A DNA stretch of 64,000 nucleotides from Alistipes sp. (GCA_029068505.1 JAIECN010000077.1:1-64000), one strand, 5' to 3'. Positions 25,575 through 34,436 are shown, counted from the stretch's first letter. Made by a program: numbers and translations. The notes: generated from the letters alone by a model not told the origin.

Positions 25575-26707
25575 TCCCGCCCATGAAACCCTTCCGTTGC
25601 CTGCTGACCCTTTTGTTGATTCTTCCGTTCTTTTCTGCCACGGCCCAGAACAGCCGCAAGATCGAGGAGCAGAAGCGCGTCATCGCTTCGCTCGAAAAGA
25701 AGATCGCCGACGAGGAGAAGCAGATCGCCCGGCTCAAAAAAGGGCGCGCCGACACCGAGGAGCGCGTGCAGCGCATGGCGCGGCAGCTCGATTCCCGCAC
25801 ACGGCTGCTCGACGAGACGCGCCGGCAGGCGCAGCTTCTGCGCCGCGAAATCGCCCATAAGGATTCTTTGGCCGGCAACCTCTCGGCCGCCTGCGAGCGC
25901 AGCCGTCAGGAGTACGCCGCCATGGTGCGCGAAGCCTACCGCAACTACCGGCACCAGAATTACCTCTCTTTCATCTTCTCCTCCCGCAGTTTTTCCGACA
26001 TGGCGCGCAAGATCGCCATCCTGCGCGAGGTCGCGGCCGTGCGCGAGCGGAAGTTGCAGGAGATCGTCTCCCTCTCCGAGCAGGTGCGCATCGAGAAGGC
26101 CGAACTCGACGCCCGGCAGCAGGCTCTCGGGACGGTGACACGGAAACTCTCCTCCCAGAAAGCCGAACTCGAACGCAGCACGCAGAACGCCAAGCTCGAA
26201 ATCCGGCGCATGAGCCAGAAGGAGAAGAACGCCTTGCAGCGCAAGGTGGCCCAGGAGCAGCAGTTGAGCGTAGCCATCAGCGAGCTGCGCAAGCTCACCA
26301 AGGGCAACAAGGCCGGCGCTTCGTTCTCCTCCAACACCTCCGGACTGCGGCTGCCCGTGGCTGCCGGTCGCGTGAAGCGCTACAAGGGCAACATGGCCGA
26401 GATCACCGGGCCGAAAGGGGCGCACGTCGTCTCGATCTACGAGGGCAAGGTCGTCGAGATCAAGCGCAACCGCATTACCGACAAATTCGATGTCTTCATC
26501 GCCCACGGCGAGTACATTACCTCTTATGCCAACCTCGGGTCGGTCGTTGTCGAAAAGGGGCAGCAGGTGGCCAAGAACCAGCGCATCGGCACCATCGGTT
26601 CGGCGGTCAACGTGCTGACCATGCAGACCGAGTACAAGTTGGTTTTCGGCATCTATCCGCCCAACCCTTCGCAGAAGATGCTGGCCGAGAATTGTTTCAA
26701 GAAATAG
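25571..26707 (+). CDS. EnvC-like coiled-coil protein with degenerate LytM/M23 domain
   Basis: A 378-residue exported protein. The ATG at 25571 overlaps the TPR stop; an in-frame ATG at 25583 (MKPFRCLLTLLLILPFFSATAQ) gives the cleanest signal peptide. A long coiled coil (about residues 30-260) is followed by a LytM-type domain from about residue 280 (LRLPVAAGRVKRYKG, HVVSIYEGKVVEIKR, FIAHGEYITSYANLGSV). The usual zinc ligands are not all there: YANL replaces YAHL and no HxH motif is visible. Like EnvC it is therefore probably an amidase activator rather than a peptidase (inference). Confidence 0.88.
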   Translation: MIPPMKPFRCLLTLLLILPFFSATAQNSRKIEEQKRVIASLEKKIADEEKQIARLKKGRADTEERVQRMARQLDSRTRLLDETRRQAQLLRREIAHKDSLAGNLSAACERSRQEYAAMVREAYRNYRHQNYLSFIFSSRSFSDMARKIAILREVAAVRERKLQEIVSLSEQVRIEKAELDARQQALGTVTRKLSSQKAELERSTQNAKLEIRRMSQKEKNALQRKVAQEQQLSVAISELRKLTKGNKAGASFSSNTSGLRLPVAAGRVKRYKGNMAEITGPKGAHVVSIYEGKVVEIKRNRITDKFDVFIAHGEYITSYANLGSVVVEKGQQVAKNQRIGTIGSAVNVLTMQTEYKLVFGIYPPNPSQKMLAENCFKK

Positions 26708-26709
26708 GG

Positions 26710-27147
26710 ATGGTACGCTACTACACCGACGATTGCGCCTATCGGCTGCCGCAGAAGCGGTTGACGACTGCCTGGCTGCGCGACGTGGCCCGGGCCGAGG
26801 GGTACGGGCTGGGCGATGTGAACTACATCTTTTGTTCCGCGCGCAAGTTGCTCGAAATGAACCGGCAGTTCCTCGGGCACGATTATTTTACCGACGTCAT
26901 CACGTTCGATTACAGCGACCGGCGGGGTGCGCGCGTAGTCTCGGGCGACATCTTCATCGACGTCGAGACCGTCGCCGACAACGCCCGGCTCTATGGTGTT
27001 TCGTGGCTCGACGAAATGCGTCGCGTGGTCGTCCACGGCTTGCTCCACCTTTGCGGGCAGGGCGACAAGACGCCCCGCACCAACCGGCAGATGCACCGCA
27101 AGGAAGACAAATACCTGGCTTTTTGGAAGCAGGAGAACCGAGCGTGA
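26710..27147 (+). CDS. ybeY: Endoribonuclease YbeY
   Basis: A 145-residue cytoplasmic enzyme involved in rRNA maturation and ribosome quality control. The zinc site HGLLHLCGQGD (HxxxH start of the motif) is near residue 107, preceded by YFTDVITFDYSDRR and SGDIFIDVETV, all family signatures. The ATG at 26710 lies 2 bp after the EnvC-like stop; the track adds six residues upstream. Its stop overlaps the comEC GTG start. The third zinc ligand that normally follows the HxxxH motif is less obvious here (GQGDKTPRTNRQMHRKE). Confidence 0.95.
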   Translation: MVRYYTDDCAYRLPQKRLTTAWLRDVARAEGYGLGDVNYIFCSARKLLEMNRQFLGHDYFTDVITFDYSDRRGARVVSGDIFIDVETVADNARLYGVSWLDEMRRVVVHGLLHLCGQGDKTPRTNRQMHRKEDKYLAFWKQENRA

Positions 27148-28679
27148 AAAATCATTCTTTGGGAGGGCCTTTGTTCCGGCTGCTGGTGCCGTTCGCGCTC
27201 GGCATCCTGTTGGCGGAGCGGTTCATGTTGCCGCTGTGGTTTCTCGCAGCGGCCTTTTTCGTGTGCGGGGTCATCGCATTGTTGTTGAGGTCGTCGGGCG
27301 CTTTGGCGCTCATGTTTTTGACCGCCGGATTCGGTCTCGCGCAACTGCGGACGCCTGTGCGGAGCGTGCCTCTCGGCGTCGACGGCATATGGGAGATCGA
27401 GGTTTGCGGCATGCCCGCCAATAGAGGCGGTCGTCGGGTCGCCGACGGTGTGATCCGCGCATGGAGACCCCTTGCCGACGCCTCTCTGAGAGAGGGGCGG
27501 TCGGACGTTCGGGTTCCGGAGGATAGCCGGTCGCGTGTTCCCGCGATCCGAAACCGCTGGTTCCCCGCTTCCGACAAGGTGTTGTTGCGGGCCGATACGC
27601 TCGTCTGCTTGTCGGGCGGCGAGCGCATCCGGTGTTTCGGGAGCGTGCGTCCCTTATCGGGCGGTTCGGAGAGTTACCGGCGTCTGATGGCCCGGCGGGG
27701 TGTCGCCGGTTCGCTTTTTATCCGGTCGCATCATGCCGTCGAGCGCACGCCGGCCACCTCGCCCGGTCTGCATCTGCGGGCGGCCCGACGTTTGGAGGCA
27801 CGGTGCTCTGCCACCGATGCCGGAGCCGTCGTCCGGGCCATGACCGTCGCCGACCGCAGCGGGTTGACTCCCGGCTTGCGCGCCGATTATTCGCGCAGCG
27901 GCATGGCCCATCTGTTGGCCGTCTCCGGATTGCATGTCGGCATCGTCTTTTGGTTGGTCAACGGCGTGTTGAGGTGGGCGACGCTCTTCCGCCGCGGGCA
28001 TCTGCTGCGCAATCTGTGCGTCATCGCCGCCGTGTGGACTTATGTTGCGGCCGCCGGCTTTCCGCCCAGCGCCGTGCGGGCCGCCGTCATGGCGTCGATG
28101 TTGCAGTTGGCATTGGCTTCCGCTTCGACCTATGTCGCATGGAATGCGCTCGCCGCTGCCGCCTTCGGCATGTTGTTGTGGAATCCCGCATGGCTCGGCG
28201 ATGTCGGATTCCAGCTTTCGTTCATCGCCGTGGCAGCCATCCTCGCTTGGGGCGTGCCGCTCTGCCGGCGGCTGCGCACCGGACGCCGGCCGGTCGATGC
28301 GCTTGTCGATATGTTCGTCGTCGGATTCGTCGCGTCGCTCGCTGCGGCACCGTTGGTCGCCCATGTTTTCGGTGTCGTGCCCGTCGCAGGGTTGTTGTTC
28401 AATCCGGTCGTCATCCCCTTGGCCGGGGCCGTCGTCATGTCCGGGCTGCTCCTGCTGCTCGTTCCCGTCCCGGTGTTGTTGCCCGTGTTCCGGTTCGTCG
28501 GCGAGGGTGCCGCCGGTCTGCTCGACCGCATGGCCCGTTTCGCCGCTTCGCTGCCCGGCGGGGCGGCCGATTTCTCGCTGTCGGCCGGGTGGACGGTGGC
28601 TTGTTACGGTGTTTTCGTCGTCGCGACTTGGGCCGTATGGCAGCATGAACCGAAAAAAAGCATAAATTTGCCCTCGTGA
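27144..28679 (+). CDS. ComEC/Rec2-family DNA channel protein lacking the metallo-lactamase domain
   Basis: A 511-residue polytopic protein from a GTG start at 27144 that overlaps the ybeY stop. Two N-terminal membrane helices and a DUF4131-like region come first, then the Competence domain: LLAVSGLHVGIVFWLV near residue 255, AAGFPPSAVRAAVMASM near residue 305 and SFIAVAAILAWGVPL. The protein ends soon after the last membrane segments, so the C-terminal beta-lactamase-like nuclease domain of full-length ComEC is absent. The role would be moving single-stranded DNA across the inner membrane. Its stop overlaps the next GTG start. Confidence 0.92.
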   Translation: MKNHSLGGPLFRLLVPFALGILLAERFMLPLWFLAAAFFVCGVIALLLRSSGALALMFLTAGFGLAQLRTPVRSVPLGVDGIWEIEVCGMPANRGGRRVADGVIRAWRPLADASLREGRSDVRVPEDSRSRVPAIRNRWFPASDKVLLRADTLVCLSGGERIRCFGSVRPLSGGSESYRRLMARRGVAGSLFIRSHHAVERTPATSPGLHLRAARRLEARCSATDAGAVVRAMTVADRSGLTPGLRADYSRSGMAHLLAVSGLHVGIVFWLVNGVLRWATLFRRGHLLRNLCVIAAVWTYVAAAGFPPSAVRAAVMASMLQLALASASTYVAWNALAAAAFGMLLWNPAWLGDVGFQLSFIAVAAILAWGVPLCRRLRTGRRPVDALVDMFVVGFVASLAAAPLVAHVFGVVPVAGLLFNPVVIPLAGAVVMSGLLLLLVPVPVLLPVFRFVGEGAAGLLDRMARFAASLPGGAADFSLSAGWTVACYGVFVVATWAVWQHEPKKSINLPS

Positions 28680-29827
28680 TCGATTCCCAAGAATACGCTT
28701 TGTTGATCAGCGACGAGGTGACGCGCGCCGTTGCGCAGCATCGCCGCCGCGACCATCTCGATGTCGCGCTCGACAGCGGCGTGCCGCATGCCCGCGTCGT
28801 CGCCACGCAGGTCAAGTATCTGGCCCGCGCCGCCATGAAGCTGCCCTCGTATGCCGCTGCGCAGTGTATCTTGCCGCCTTTGGCTTTCGAGCAAGCCTCC
28901 AGCGAGCGGTGCGCCGCCCGCAAAACCATCGGGGGCGAGAGCGTGCTCGACCTCACTTGCGGACTGGGCGTCGATGCGTTCGCTTTGAGCCGGCGTTTCC
29001 GCCGCGTCGTAACGTTGGAGCGCAACGAGTGGCTCGCCCGCATCGCGCAGGAGAATTTCCGCCGTCTGGGCGTCGCGAATGTCGAGGTCGTATGCGCCGC
29101 CGCCGAGGATTATTTGCAGCAGACCGGCCTGCGTTTCGACTGGATCTATGCCGATCCCGACCGCCGCGACGCCGCGGGCCGCAAGTTGGTGCGTCTGGAG
29201 GATTGTTCGCCCGCGATTCCCGACCTGCTGCCCGCCATCCGTCGGGCCGCCCCGAGGCTGTGCCTGAAGAATTCGCCGCTTTTCGATGTCGACGAAGCCC
29301 TGCGTCTCTTTCCCGCCGCACGCGTGGAGGTCGTTTCGCTCGACGGCGAGTGCAAGGAGGTCGTCATCTACGACGACAATGCCGGCCCGTCGGTCACCGC
29401 CACCGCATTGGGCGATCCCGACCGCAGTTTTACCGTTCATTCGGGCAGCCTGCCGCCGCTGCCCGAGGCTTTCCGGCCGGAGGAGTACCGCTGGCTCACG
29501 GTGCCCGACGTCGCCCTGGCCAAAGCCCGTGTCGCCCGCGCCCACCTCGCCGGGCAGGCCGACATCTGGAGCGACGGCGGGTTCGGATTCTCGGCCGAGC
29601 GGCCCTCGGACGCGATCGGCAGGGTATTCGCAATAGAGTCGGCCGAGCCTTACGATCCGCGGCAGCTCAAACGTTTGCACAAGGGGTGCGGCGCCACGAT
29701 CTTCAAGCGCGATTTTCCGCTTTCGGCCGAGGAGATCATGCGGCGCTGCGGGTTGCACGCGGGCGGCGATCTGCGGTTGGCTTTTACCCGCATCGACGGT
29801 CGTTTTTGGACGATCCGTTTAAAATAG
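28676..29827 (+). CDS. Class I SAM methyltransferase with THUMP-like domain (PG_1098-like)
   Basis: A 383-residue cytoplasmic protein from a GTG start overlapping the comEC stop. The SAM-binding motif ESVLDLTCGLGVDAFAL is near residue 90, and DWIYADPDRRDAAGRKLVRLEDCSP near residue 158 is a DPPY-like catalytic region (here DPDR). The C-terminal third (LHKGCGATIFKRDFPLSAEEIMRRCGL) matches the THUMP-like region seen in the Porphyromonas PG_1098 family. A nucleic-acid or RNA substrate is likely from the THUMP-like part but is not known. Confidence 0.88.
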   Translation: MIDSQEYALLISDEVTRAVAQHRRRDHLDVALDSGVPHARVVATQVKYLARAAMKLPSYAAAQCILPPLAFEQASSERCAARKTIGGESVLDLTCGLGVDAFALSRRFRRVVTLERNEWLARIAQENFRRLGVANVEVVCAAAEDYLQQTGLRFDWIYADPDRRDAAGRKLVRLEDCSPAIPDLLPAIRRAAPRLCLKNSPLFDVDEALRLFPAARVEVVSLDGECKEVVIYDDNAGPSVTATALGDPDRSFTVHSGSLPPLPEAFRPEEYRWLTVPDVALAKARVARAHLAGQADIWSDGGFGFSAERPSDAIGRVFAIESAEPYDPRQLKRLHKGCGATIFKRDFPLSAEEIMRRCGLHAGGDLRLAFTRIDGRFWTIRLK

Positions 29828-29836
29828 TTACATTTG
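29806..29836 (+). promoter_or_regulatory. Promoter of the yihY-like gene
   Basis: TTG (29806-29808), a 20-base spacer and TACATTTG (29829-29836). It starts inside the 3' end of the methyltransferase gene and lies 57 bp before the yihY-like ATG, so the operon probably has a second entry point here. Confidence 0.6.
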
Positions 29837-29892
29837 TATAGCGATCGGATGCAAAGGCGGTCGGATAAAACGGAACGCCGATATACTTTTTT

Positions 29893-31203
29893 ATGAAACC
29901 GAAAGAGATTCTCCCCTATTTTACCGATACGATCTTCCGCCGCGACGCCAGCGAGTGGCGCAGTCCCGTCGTGCGGTGGTTCGTGCAGCAATACAAGCTG
30001 GTGTTCTACACCGCCCGCGGGTTGTTGGAGCACGGCACCATCATCCGGTCGGCCGCGCTGACGTTCTACACCTTGATGTCGCTGGTGCCCATCCTGGCCG
30101 TGGTCTTCGCCGTGGTCAAGGGCTTCGGGCTGGCCGATGGCCTGGTGCAGAGCCTCTATTCGCTCTTTCCGCAAAGTCCCGAGCTGGTCGATTACATCGT
30201 GGCATTCGCCGAAAAGGCGCTGGCCCGCACCCAGGGCGGTGTGGTGGCCGTCGTGGCGCTCGTCATGCTCTTTTGGGCTGTGATCCGCGTTTTCGGGTCG
30301 ATCGAAAAGGCGTTCAACAACATCTGGGAGGTCAAAGTCCGACGCAGCATCGCCCGACAGTGGAGCGACTACATCGCCATCGTCATGATCGTGCCCGTGT
30401 TGTGGATCATCGCCGGAGCGGTGGGCAGCTATGCCCGCGAGTGGCTGGGTTTCGGCGACGGCTGGGGCTACCGGCTGCTTTCGCGGGGCGTGTCGCTGCT
30501 CGTCATCTGGGTGATGTTCGTGTTCTCCTACATCGTCATTCCCAACGCCCGGGTGCGCTTCACGAGCGCCCTGACGGCCGGCATCGTCGCCGGCACGGCG
30601 TTCGCGCTGTTCCAGTGGGGTTATTTCTACGTGCAGCGGTGGATGACTTCCTACAATGCCATCTACGGCAGTTTCGCCGCCTTGCCGCTCTTCATGATCT
30701 GGATGCAGACTTCGTGGGAGATTCTCCTTTTCGGCGGCGAGCTGTCGTTCGCCTACCAGAACATCGCCCGCTTCGGCGAGGAGCGCGAGTCGCTGCGCAT
30801 CAGCTACGACCAGCGGCGCAAGGTGCTGTTGGCCGTCATGCTCGCCATCGTCGGGCGCTTCCGCGACAAGGGCGGCGCCATGCCCGTCGAGGATATCCGC
30901 CAGCAGTTGGATTTGCCTACGCGCATCGTCAACGATGTGCTCTACCAGCTTGTCCAGGCCGGGCAGCTCATCGCCGTGCCGTTGGGCGACAACGAGCGCG
31001 ACATGGCGTTCGTGCCGGCGCACGACATCGGGTCGCTGACCGTCTGCGGGCTGCTCGAATCGGTCGAGCGGGCCGGCGAGATCGTCTTCGTGATGGACGC
31101 CACGCCCCGACTCACGCGTGTCGACCAGGAGTTGGAGCGGCTCAAGACAGCCGTCCGGCAGTCGTCGGGCAACGTGCGGATCGTGGATTTATTGAAAGAT
31201 TGA
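29893..31203 (+). CDS. YihY/BrkB-family membrane protein
   Basis: A 436-residue inner-membrane protein. About six transmembrane segments occupy residues 45-285, with family signatures SAALTFYTLMSLVPILAVVFAVVKGF and FNNIWEVKVRRS, and later YGSFAALPLFMIWMQTSWEILLFGGELSFAYQN. The C-terminal 150 residues are soluble, with a winged-helix-like stretch (VEDIRQQLDLPTRIVNDVLYQLVQAGQLIAV). That extension is present in some family members. Although once called RNase BN, the family is not a nuclease. Function uncertain. Confidence 0.93.
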   Translation: MKPKEILPYFTDTIFRRDASEWRSPVVRWFVQQYKLVFYTARGLLEHGTIIRSAALTFYTLMSLVPILAVVFAVVKGFGLADGLVQSLYSLFPQSPELVDYIVAFAEKALARTQGGVVAVVALVMLFWAVIRVFGSIEKAFNNIWEVKVRRSIARQWSDYIAIVMIVPVLWIIAGAVGSYAREWLGFGDGWGYRLLSRGVSLLVIWVMFVFSYIVIPNARVRFTSALTAGIVAGTAFALFQWGYFYVQRWMTSYNAIYGSFAALPLFMIWMQTSWEILLFGGELSFAYQNIARFGEERESLRISYDQRRKVLLAVMLAIVGRFRDKGGAMPVEDIRQQLDLPTRIVNDVLYQLVQAGQLIAVPLGDNERDMAFVPAHDIGSLTVCGLLESVERAGEIVFVMDATPRLTRVDQELERLKTAVRQSSGNVRIVDLLKD

Positions 31204-31251
31204 ATCGTCAAGAAGCAGGGGCGGCATCCGGCAGCCCTTCTTCTCGTTGTT

Positions 31252-32025
31252 ATGGAAAAAGTCATCATTATCGGCAGCGGCAATGTGGCCGAAGCATTGG
31301 CCCGGGCTGTGACGGACTGCGGGATGCAGCTCGTGCAGCTCTGGGCGCGCAACGCCGCCCGGGCGCAGCAGATCGCCGGGGCGGTCGGATGTCCGTGGGC
31401 CTGCCGGCCCGAGCAGCTGGCTGCGGCCGACATTTATCTGTTGGCCGTGAGCGATCGGGCCGTGGCCGAAGTAGCTGCAGCGCTGCCCGTTCCCGAAAGC
31501 GCCGTCGTCGCCCACACGGCCGGCAGCGTGCCGCTGGAGGCGCTGCCCGCGAAGTTCGCCCGCCGGGCCGTCGTCTATCCCTTGCAGACGTTTACGCGCG
31601 GACGCCGCATCGACTGGGCGGAGATACCTGTTTTCATCGAGGCGTCGACGCCCGCATTGCAGGCCGAACTCGAATCGTTCGCCGGCCGGCTTTCGCGCCG
31701 GGTGCTCCGGGCCGATTCGGCGCGGCGGGCGCAGCTGCATCTGGCCGCCGTCTTCGTCTCCAACTTCGCCAACCACATGTATGCCGTCGGCGAGCGGTTG
31801 ATGAACGAGGCAGGTCTCGATTTCGAGTTGTTGAAGCCTTTGATCGCCGAGACGACAGCCAAGGCCCTCGATGCCCCCTCGCCCCTCGCCGCACAGACCG
31901 GACCGGCCGTGCGGGGCGATCGTCCGACCCAAGAGCGTCATGCCGCGATGCTCGACGACGAAACCTTGAGAACGATTTATCGATCAATCAGTCAAAACAT
32001 ATGGGAAATTTCAAGGAAGATATAG
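31252..32025 (+). CDS. DUF2520 / Rossmann-like oxidoreductase
   Basis: A 257-residue cytoplasmic protein. The Rossmann site VIIIGSGNVAEALARAV is at the N-terminus, VVAHTAGSVPLEALP near residue 85 and YPLQTFTRGRRIDWAEIPVFIEA near residue 105. The C-terminal helical DUF2520 part contains LHLAAVFVSNFANHMYAVGE. It resembles ProC-like or 6-phosphogluconate-dehydrogenase-like NAD(P) enzymes; the substrate is unknown. It overlaps the KdsC-like gene by 25 bp, a pairing I recall in other Bacteroidetes. Confidence 0.9.
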   Translation: MEKVIIIGSGNVAEALARAVTDCGMQLVQLWARNAARAQQIAGAVGCPWACRPEQLAAADIYLLAVSDRAVAEVAAALPVPESAVVAHTAGSVPLEALPAKFARRAVVYPLQTFTRGRRIDWAEIPVFIEASTPALQAELESFAGRLSRRVLRADSARRAQLHLAAVFVSNFANHMYAVGERLMNEAGLDFELLKPLIAETTAKALDAPSPLAAQTGPAVRGDRPTQERHAAMLDDETLRTIYRSISQNIWEISRKI

Positions 32026-32546
32026 CCCGCACCGAAGCCTTCGTCTTCGATGTCGACGGCGTGATGACCGACGGGGGGATCATCCCCACGGCCGACGGCG
32101 ATTTCATCCGCCGCTACAATGCCAAGGACGGCTACGCCCTGGCCTACGCCATCAAGATGGGCTACCGCGTGTGCGTCATTTCGGGCGGGCGGGGCAAGAT
32201 ACTGGAGAACCGGTTGAAGATGCTCGGAATCAAGGAGTATCATCTCGACTGCATGGACAAGATCGCCACGCTGCACGACTACTTCGCCCGCGAGGGGATC
32301 GACCCGGCCAACGTCATCTACATGGGCGACGACATTCCCGATCTGGAGTGCATGCGCGAGGTGGGGATTCCGGTCTGCCCGGCCGATGCCGCTACGGAGG
32401 TGGTCGAGGCGTCGCGCTACGTCTCACAGTTCGTCGGGGGCGCCGGCGCCGTGCGCGATATCGTCGAGCAGGTGTTGCGGGCGCGCGGCGACTGGGCGCG
32501 CGATTCGCAGGGCGTCACGCCGTCGACGCTGGCAGCGTCGAACTGA
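32001..32546 (+). CDS. KdsC-like HAD phosphatase
   Basis: A 181-residue protein. The ATG at 32001 lies inside the end of the DUF2520 gene; the track shows only a long read-through frame. HAD motif I is FVFDVDGVMTDGG, with VISGGRGKILENRLKMLGIKEYHL near residue 55 and motif III/IV YMGDDIPDLECMREVG near residue 105, in the tight layout of KDO-8-phosphate phosphatase. It would release KDO for lipopolysaccharide core synthesis. No kdsA, kdsB or kdsD lies nearby, so the exact substrate stays open. A bidirectional terminator follows directly. Confidence 0.9.
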   Translation: MGNFKEDIARTEAFVFDVDGVMTDGGIIPTADGDFIRRYNAKDGYALAYAIKMGYRVCVISGGRGKILENRLKMLGIKEYHLDCMDKIATLHDYFAREGIDPANVIYMGDDIPDLECMREVGIPVCPADAATEVVEASRYVSQFVGGAGAVRDIVEQVLRARGDWARDSQGVTPSTLAASN

Positions 32547-32547
32547 A

Positions 32548-32574
32548 AAAAGGAGGCGGTTCACGCCTCCTTTT
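32548..32574 (+). terminator. Bidirectional terminator between the kdsC-like and glsB-like genes
   Basis: Perfect 11-bp inverted repeat AAAAGGAGGCG/CGCCTCCTTTT with a 5-base loop. Both convergent genes end at it; the minus-strand gene reaches into the right arm. Confidence 0.8.
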
Positions 32575-33584
32575 CATTTGCCTTGTTTCTTGTTTTTCTT
32601 GATCCGTTCCAGGTGGTCGATCAGATGCAGCCGGAACGCTTCGCGGCGCGCCTTCAGATTGCGCCGCCAGCCGACCCAGCGGGTGTAGCGTTCGCGCTTT
32701 TCGGGGTAGATGTCCGGAATGGTCACCAGGATGCCCGTCTCCTCGACCCCTCCGAAGTCGGGATTCGACACCGTGTCGAAGACCCGCATCGTGGGCGAGA
32801 GGTTCATGTAGGCGTTGATCAGCGGCGGAATGTTCTCGTTGAATTCGCGGATCTTCTGAATCAGAATGCGGTAGTTCTCCTGGTAGTTCTCGCCCGTGAA
32901 AAGTTGCTCGTAGTAGGGGTCGTCCAGATCGAGTTGCAGCGGGTGGATGCCCTCCACCAAACGGTCGCGGTCGGGGAAGTAGCGGCGCAGGAACCAGATC
33001 AGCGCGTTGCGCGCCACGGCCTGGTAGGTGGTGTACATCGTCACCTTGCCGAACAGATACTTCACCTTGGGATTCAGTACGATGAGCGCCCCCAGACCGT
33101 CCCAGAGGTTGTCCAGGGCATAGAGACTCTTGGGATTCTGCCGCGCCTGGTAGGCCCGCTGGACGAACGAGCGGCCCAGTTCGATGGTGCGGGGCAGGAA
33201 GCGGCGGCGGAACTTTTCGCTGAAGCGGAAGTAGTGTTCCGTCGAGAGGTGGCGCGGATGGGGCGTCGTGCAGACGATGAACCGGTAGCCCCCGACGATC
33301 TCCTCGGCCGCCGGATCCCATACGATGAGTTGGTAGTAGCCGTCGCCCGCCAGGTCTTCGTCGTCGATATCCACTTCCTTGCCCGTGCCGCCGCCCGCGG
33401 TGCGGAAGGCCTCTTCGCGCAGACGGCCGATTTCGCGCATCAGGGCCGGACATTCGGCCGCCGCGAAGACATAGATTTCGTTCGACGCCTTGTTCGTGTC
33501 GCGGACTTTGCGTTCGGGCGTCAGCTCGGCCCGCAGCAGCGCCCGGTCGACCGGAGAGGCTATGGGTTCGGTTGTTTGTTGCAT
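32574..33584 (-). CDS. glsB: GNAT-type N-acyltransferase, probable glycine-lipid enzyme GlsB
   Basis: A 336-residue cytoplasmic or membrane-associated protein. The central part has the OlsB/hemolysin-like acyltransferase layout: MREIGRLREEAFRTAGGGTGKEVDIDD, GDGYYQLIVWDPAAEEIVGGYRFIV, FLPRTIELGRSFVQRAYQ and LWDGLGALIVLNPKVKYLFGKVTM. In Bacteroides thetaiotaomicron, as I recall, such a GNAT (GlsB) adds a 3-hydroxy fatty acid to glycine, and a PlsC-like partner (GlsA) adds the second chain. Here the PlsC-like gene is directly upstream (18-bp gap), which supports the name. The lipid made is inferred, not shown. Confidence 0.75.
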   Translation of the reverse strand: MQQTTEPIASPVDRALLRAELTPERKVRDTNKASNEIYVFAAAECPALMREIGRLREEAFRTAGGGTGKEVDIDDEDLAGDGYYQLIVWDPAAEEIVGGYRFIVCTTPHPRHLSTEHYFRFSEKFRRRFLPRTIELGRSFVQRAYQARQNPKSLYALDNLWDGLGALIVLNPKVKYLFGKVTMYTTYQAVARNALIWFLRRYFPDRDRLVEGIHPLQLDLDDPYYEQLFTGENYQENYRILIQKIREFNENIPPLINAYMNLSPTMRVFDTVSNPDFGGVEETGILVTIPDIYPEKRERYTRWVGWRRNLKARREAFRLHLIDHLERIKKNKKQGK

Positions 33585-33588
33585 GACG

Positions 33589-33596
33589 CAAAAATA
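33589..33596 (-). promoter_or_regulatory. -7-like box immediately before glsB
   Basis: Reads TATTTTTG on the minus strand, only 4 bp ahead of the annotated glsB ATG. If used, the transcript would start at or inside the start codon, so either the message is leaderless, the true start is further down, or the box is fortuitous. Confidence 0.3.
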
Positions 33597-33602
33597 CGCA
33601 TT

Positions 33603-34436
33603 TTAGCCTTCATTCCGCGATGCGCCGAGCGTTTTTTCCAAAAAATAGGTCTTTTTGCGTACCGCTTCGGTCTGTTCGCGCAACGATCCGCAGGCTTGCA
33701 GTTCCGCCGCAGGGATCGGGTCGCCCACCGCGATGCGGAAGTGTTTGCCCTGCTGCGAGAACATCTCGTCGGGCAGCCACAGCATTTCGATGTTGAACTT
33801 CACGCCCAGCGCCCGGCGCACCCGGTCGACACCGTAGAAGAAGTTCGAGAGCCGGCCCTCGACGAACACCGGTACGATCTCGCGTTGCGAGGCGTAGGCT
33901 TTTTTCAGGAAGTTGGGCTTCCACTCCAGGTCGGTCACCTTGCCCCCGATGCGGCGCGAGCAGAGGCCCGCCGGGAAGGTGAGGATCGGCAGGTCGCCGA
34001 AGAACGCTTCGTCGAAACGCCGGGCGTACTCCGTGTTCTGGGAGCCGTGCTTGTTGACCGGTATCCACAGCGGACGCAGGGGTTCGACGTGCATGAGCAG
34101 GTCGTTGACCACCACCCGCGCGTCGCCGAAGCGGTCGATGAGCTTGTCGGCCAGCATCATGCCGTCCATGCCGCCGAACGGATGGTTGGCCACGAACAGA
34201 TAGCGGCCCGCCGGGTCGAGCTTCTCCAGTCCGCTGGCCGAGTAGGTCACTTCCCACTCGCGGAAGCAGGCCCGGATGAACTCCTGCGGCGGCAGTTCCC
34301 AGTAGGAGGCCAGGATGTGGTTGATGTCGGCTTCGTGCACCGTGCGGCGCAGCCATTCGATCGCCGGCCGCGGGATGCGACGGGCCAGTTTCGGCGCTTT
34401 CTGCTGCAATACGTTTCCTATATCGATCTGAGGCAT
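33603..34436 (-). CDS. glsA: PlsC-like O-acyltransferase, probable glycine-lipid enzyme GlsA
   Basis: A 277-residue membrane-associated acyltransferase. I start at MPQIDIGNVLQQKAP (34436); the 55 residues upstream in the track cross the promoter. The acyltransferase motif is FVANHPFGGMDG near residue 85, followed by VVNDLL, the substrate-binding PLWIPVNKHGSQN, and LPILTFPAGLCSRR (equivalent of the FPEGTRS block). The likely role is O-acylation of an N-acyl amino acid made by the adjacent GNAT. The gene order glsA-glsB is, as I recall, the reverse of that in B. thetaiotaomicron. Confidence 0.75.
   Translation of the reverse strand: MPQIDIGNVLQQKAPKLARRIPRPAIEWLRRTVHEADINHILASYWELPPQEFIRACFREWEVTYSASGLEKLDPAGRYLFVANHPFGGMDGMMLADKLIDRFGDARVVVNDLLMHVEPLRPLWIPVNKHGSQNTEYARRFDEAFFGDLPILTFPAGLCSRRIGGKVTDLEWKPNFLKKAYASQREIVPVFVEGRLSNFFYGVDRVRRALGVKFNIEMLWLPDEMFSQQGKHFRIAVGDPIPAAELQACGSLREQTEAVRKKTYFLEKTLGASRNEG

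Noticed and set aside
29955-32546. 863-codon plus-strand ORF spanning yihY, DUF2520 and kdsC
   Set aside because: Only its last 182 codons are real (the KdsC-like gene); the rest is out of frame with yihY and DUF2520.
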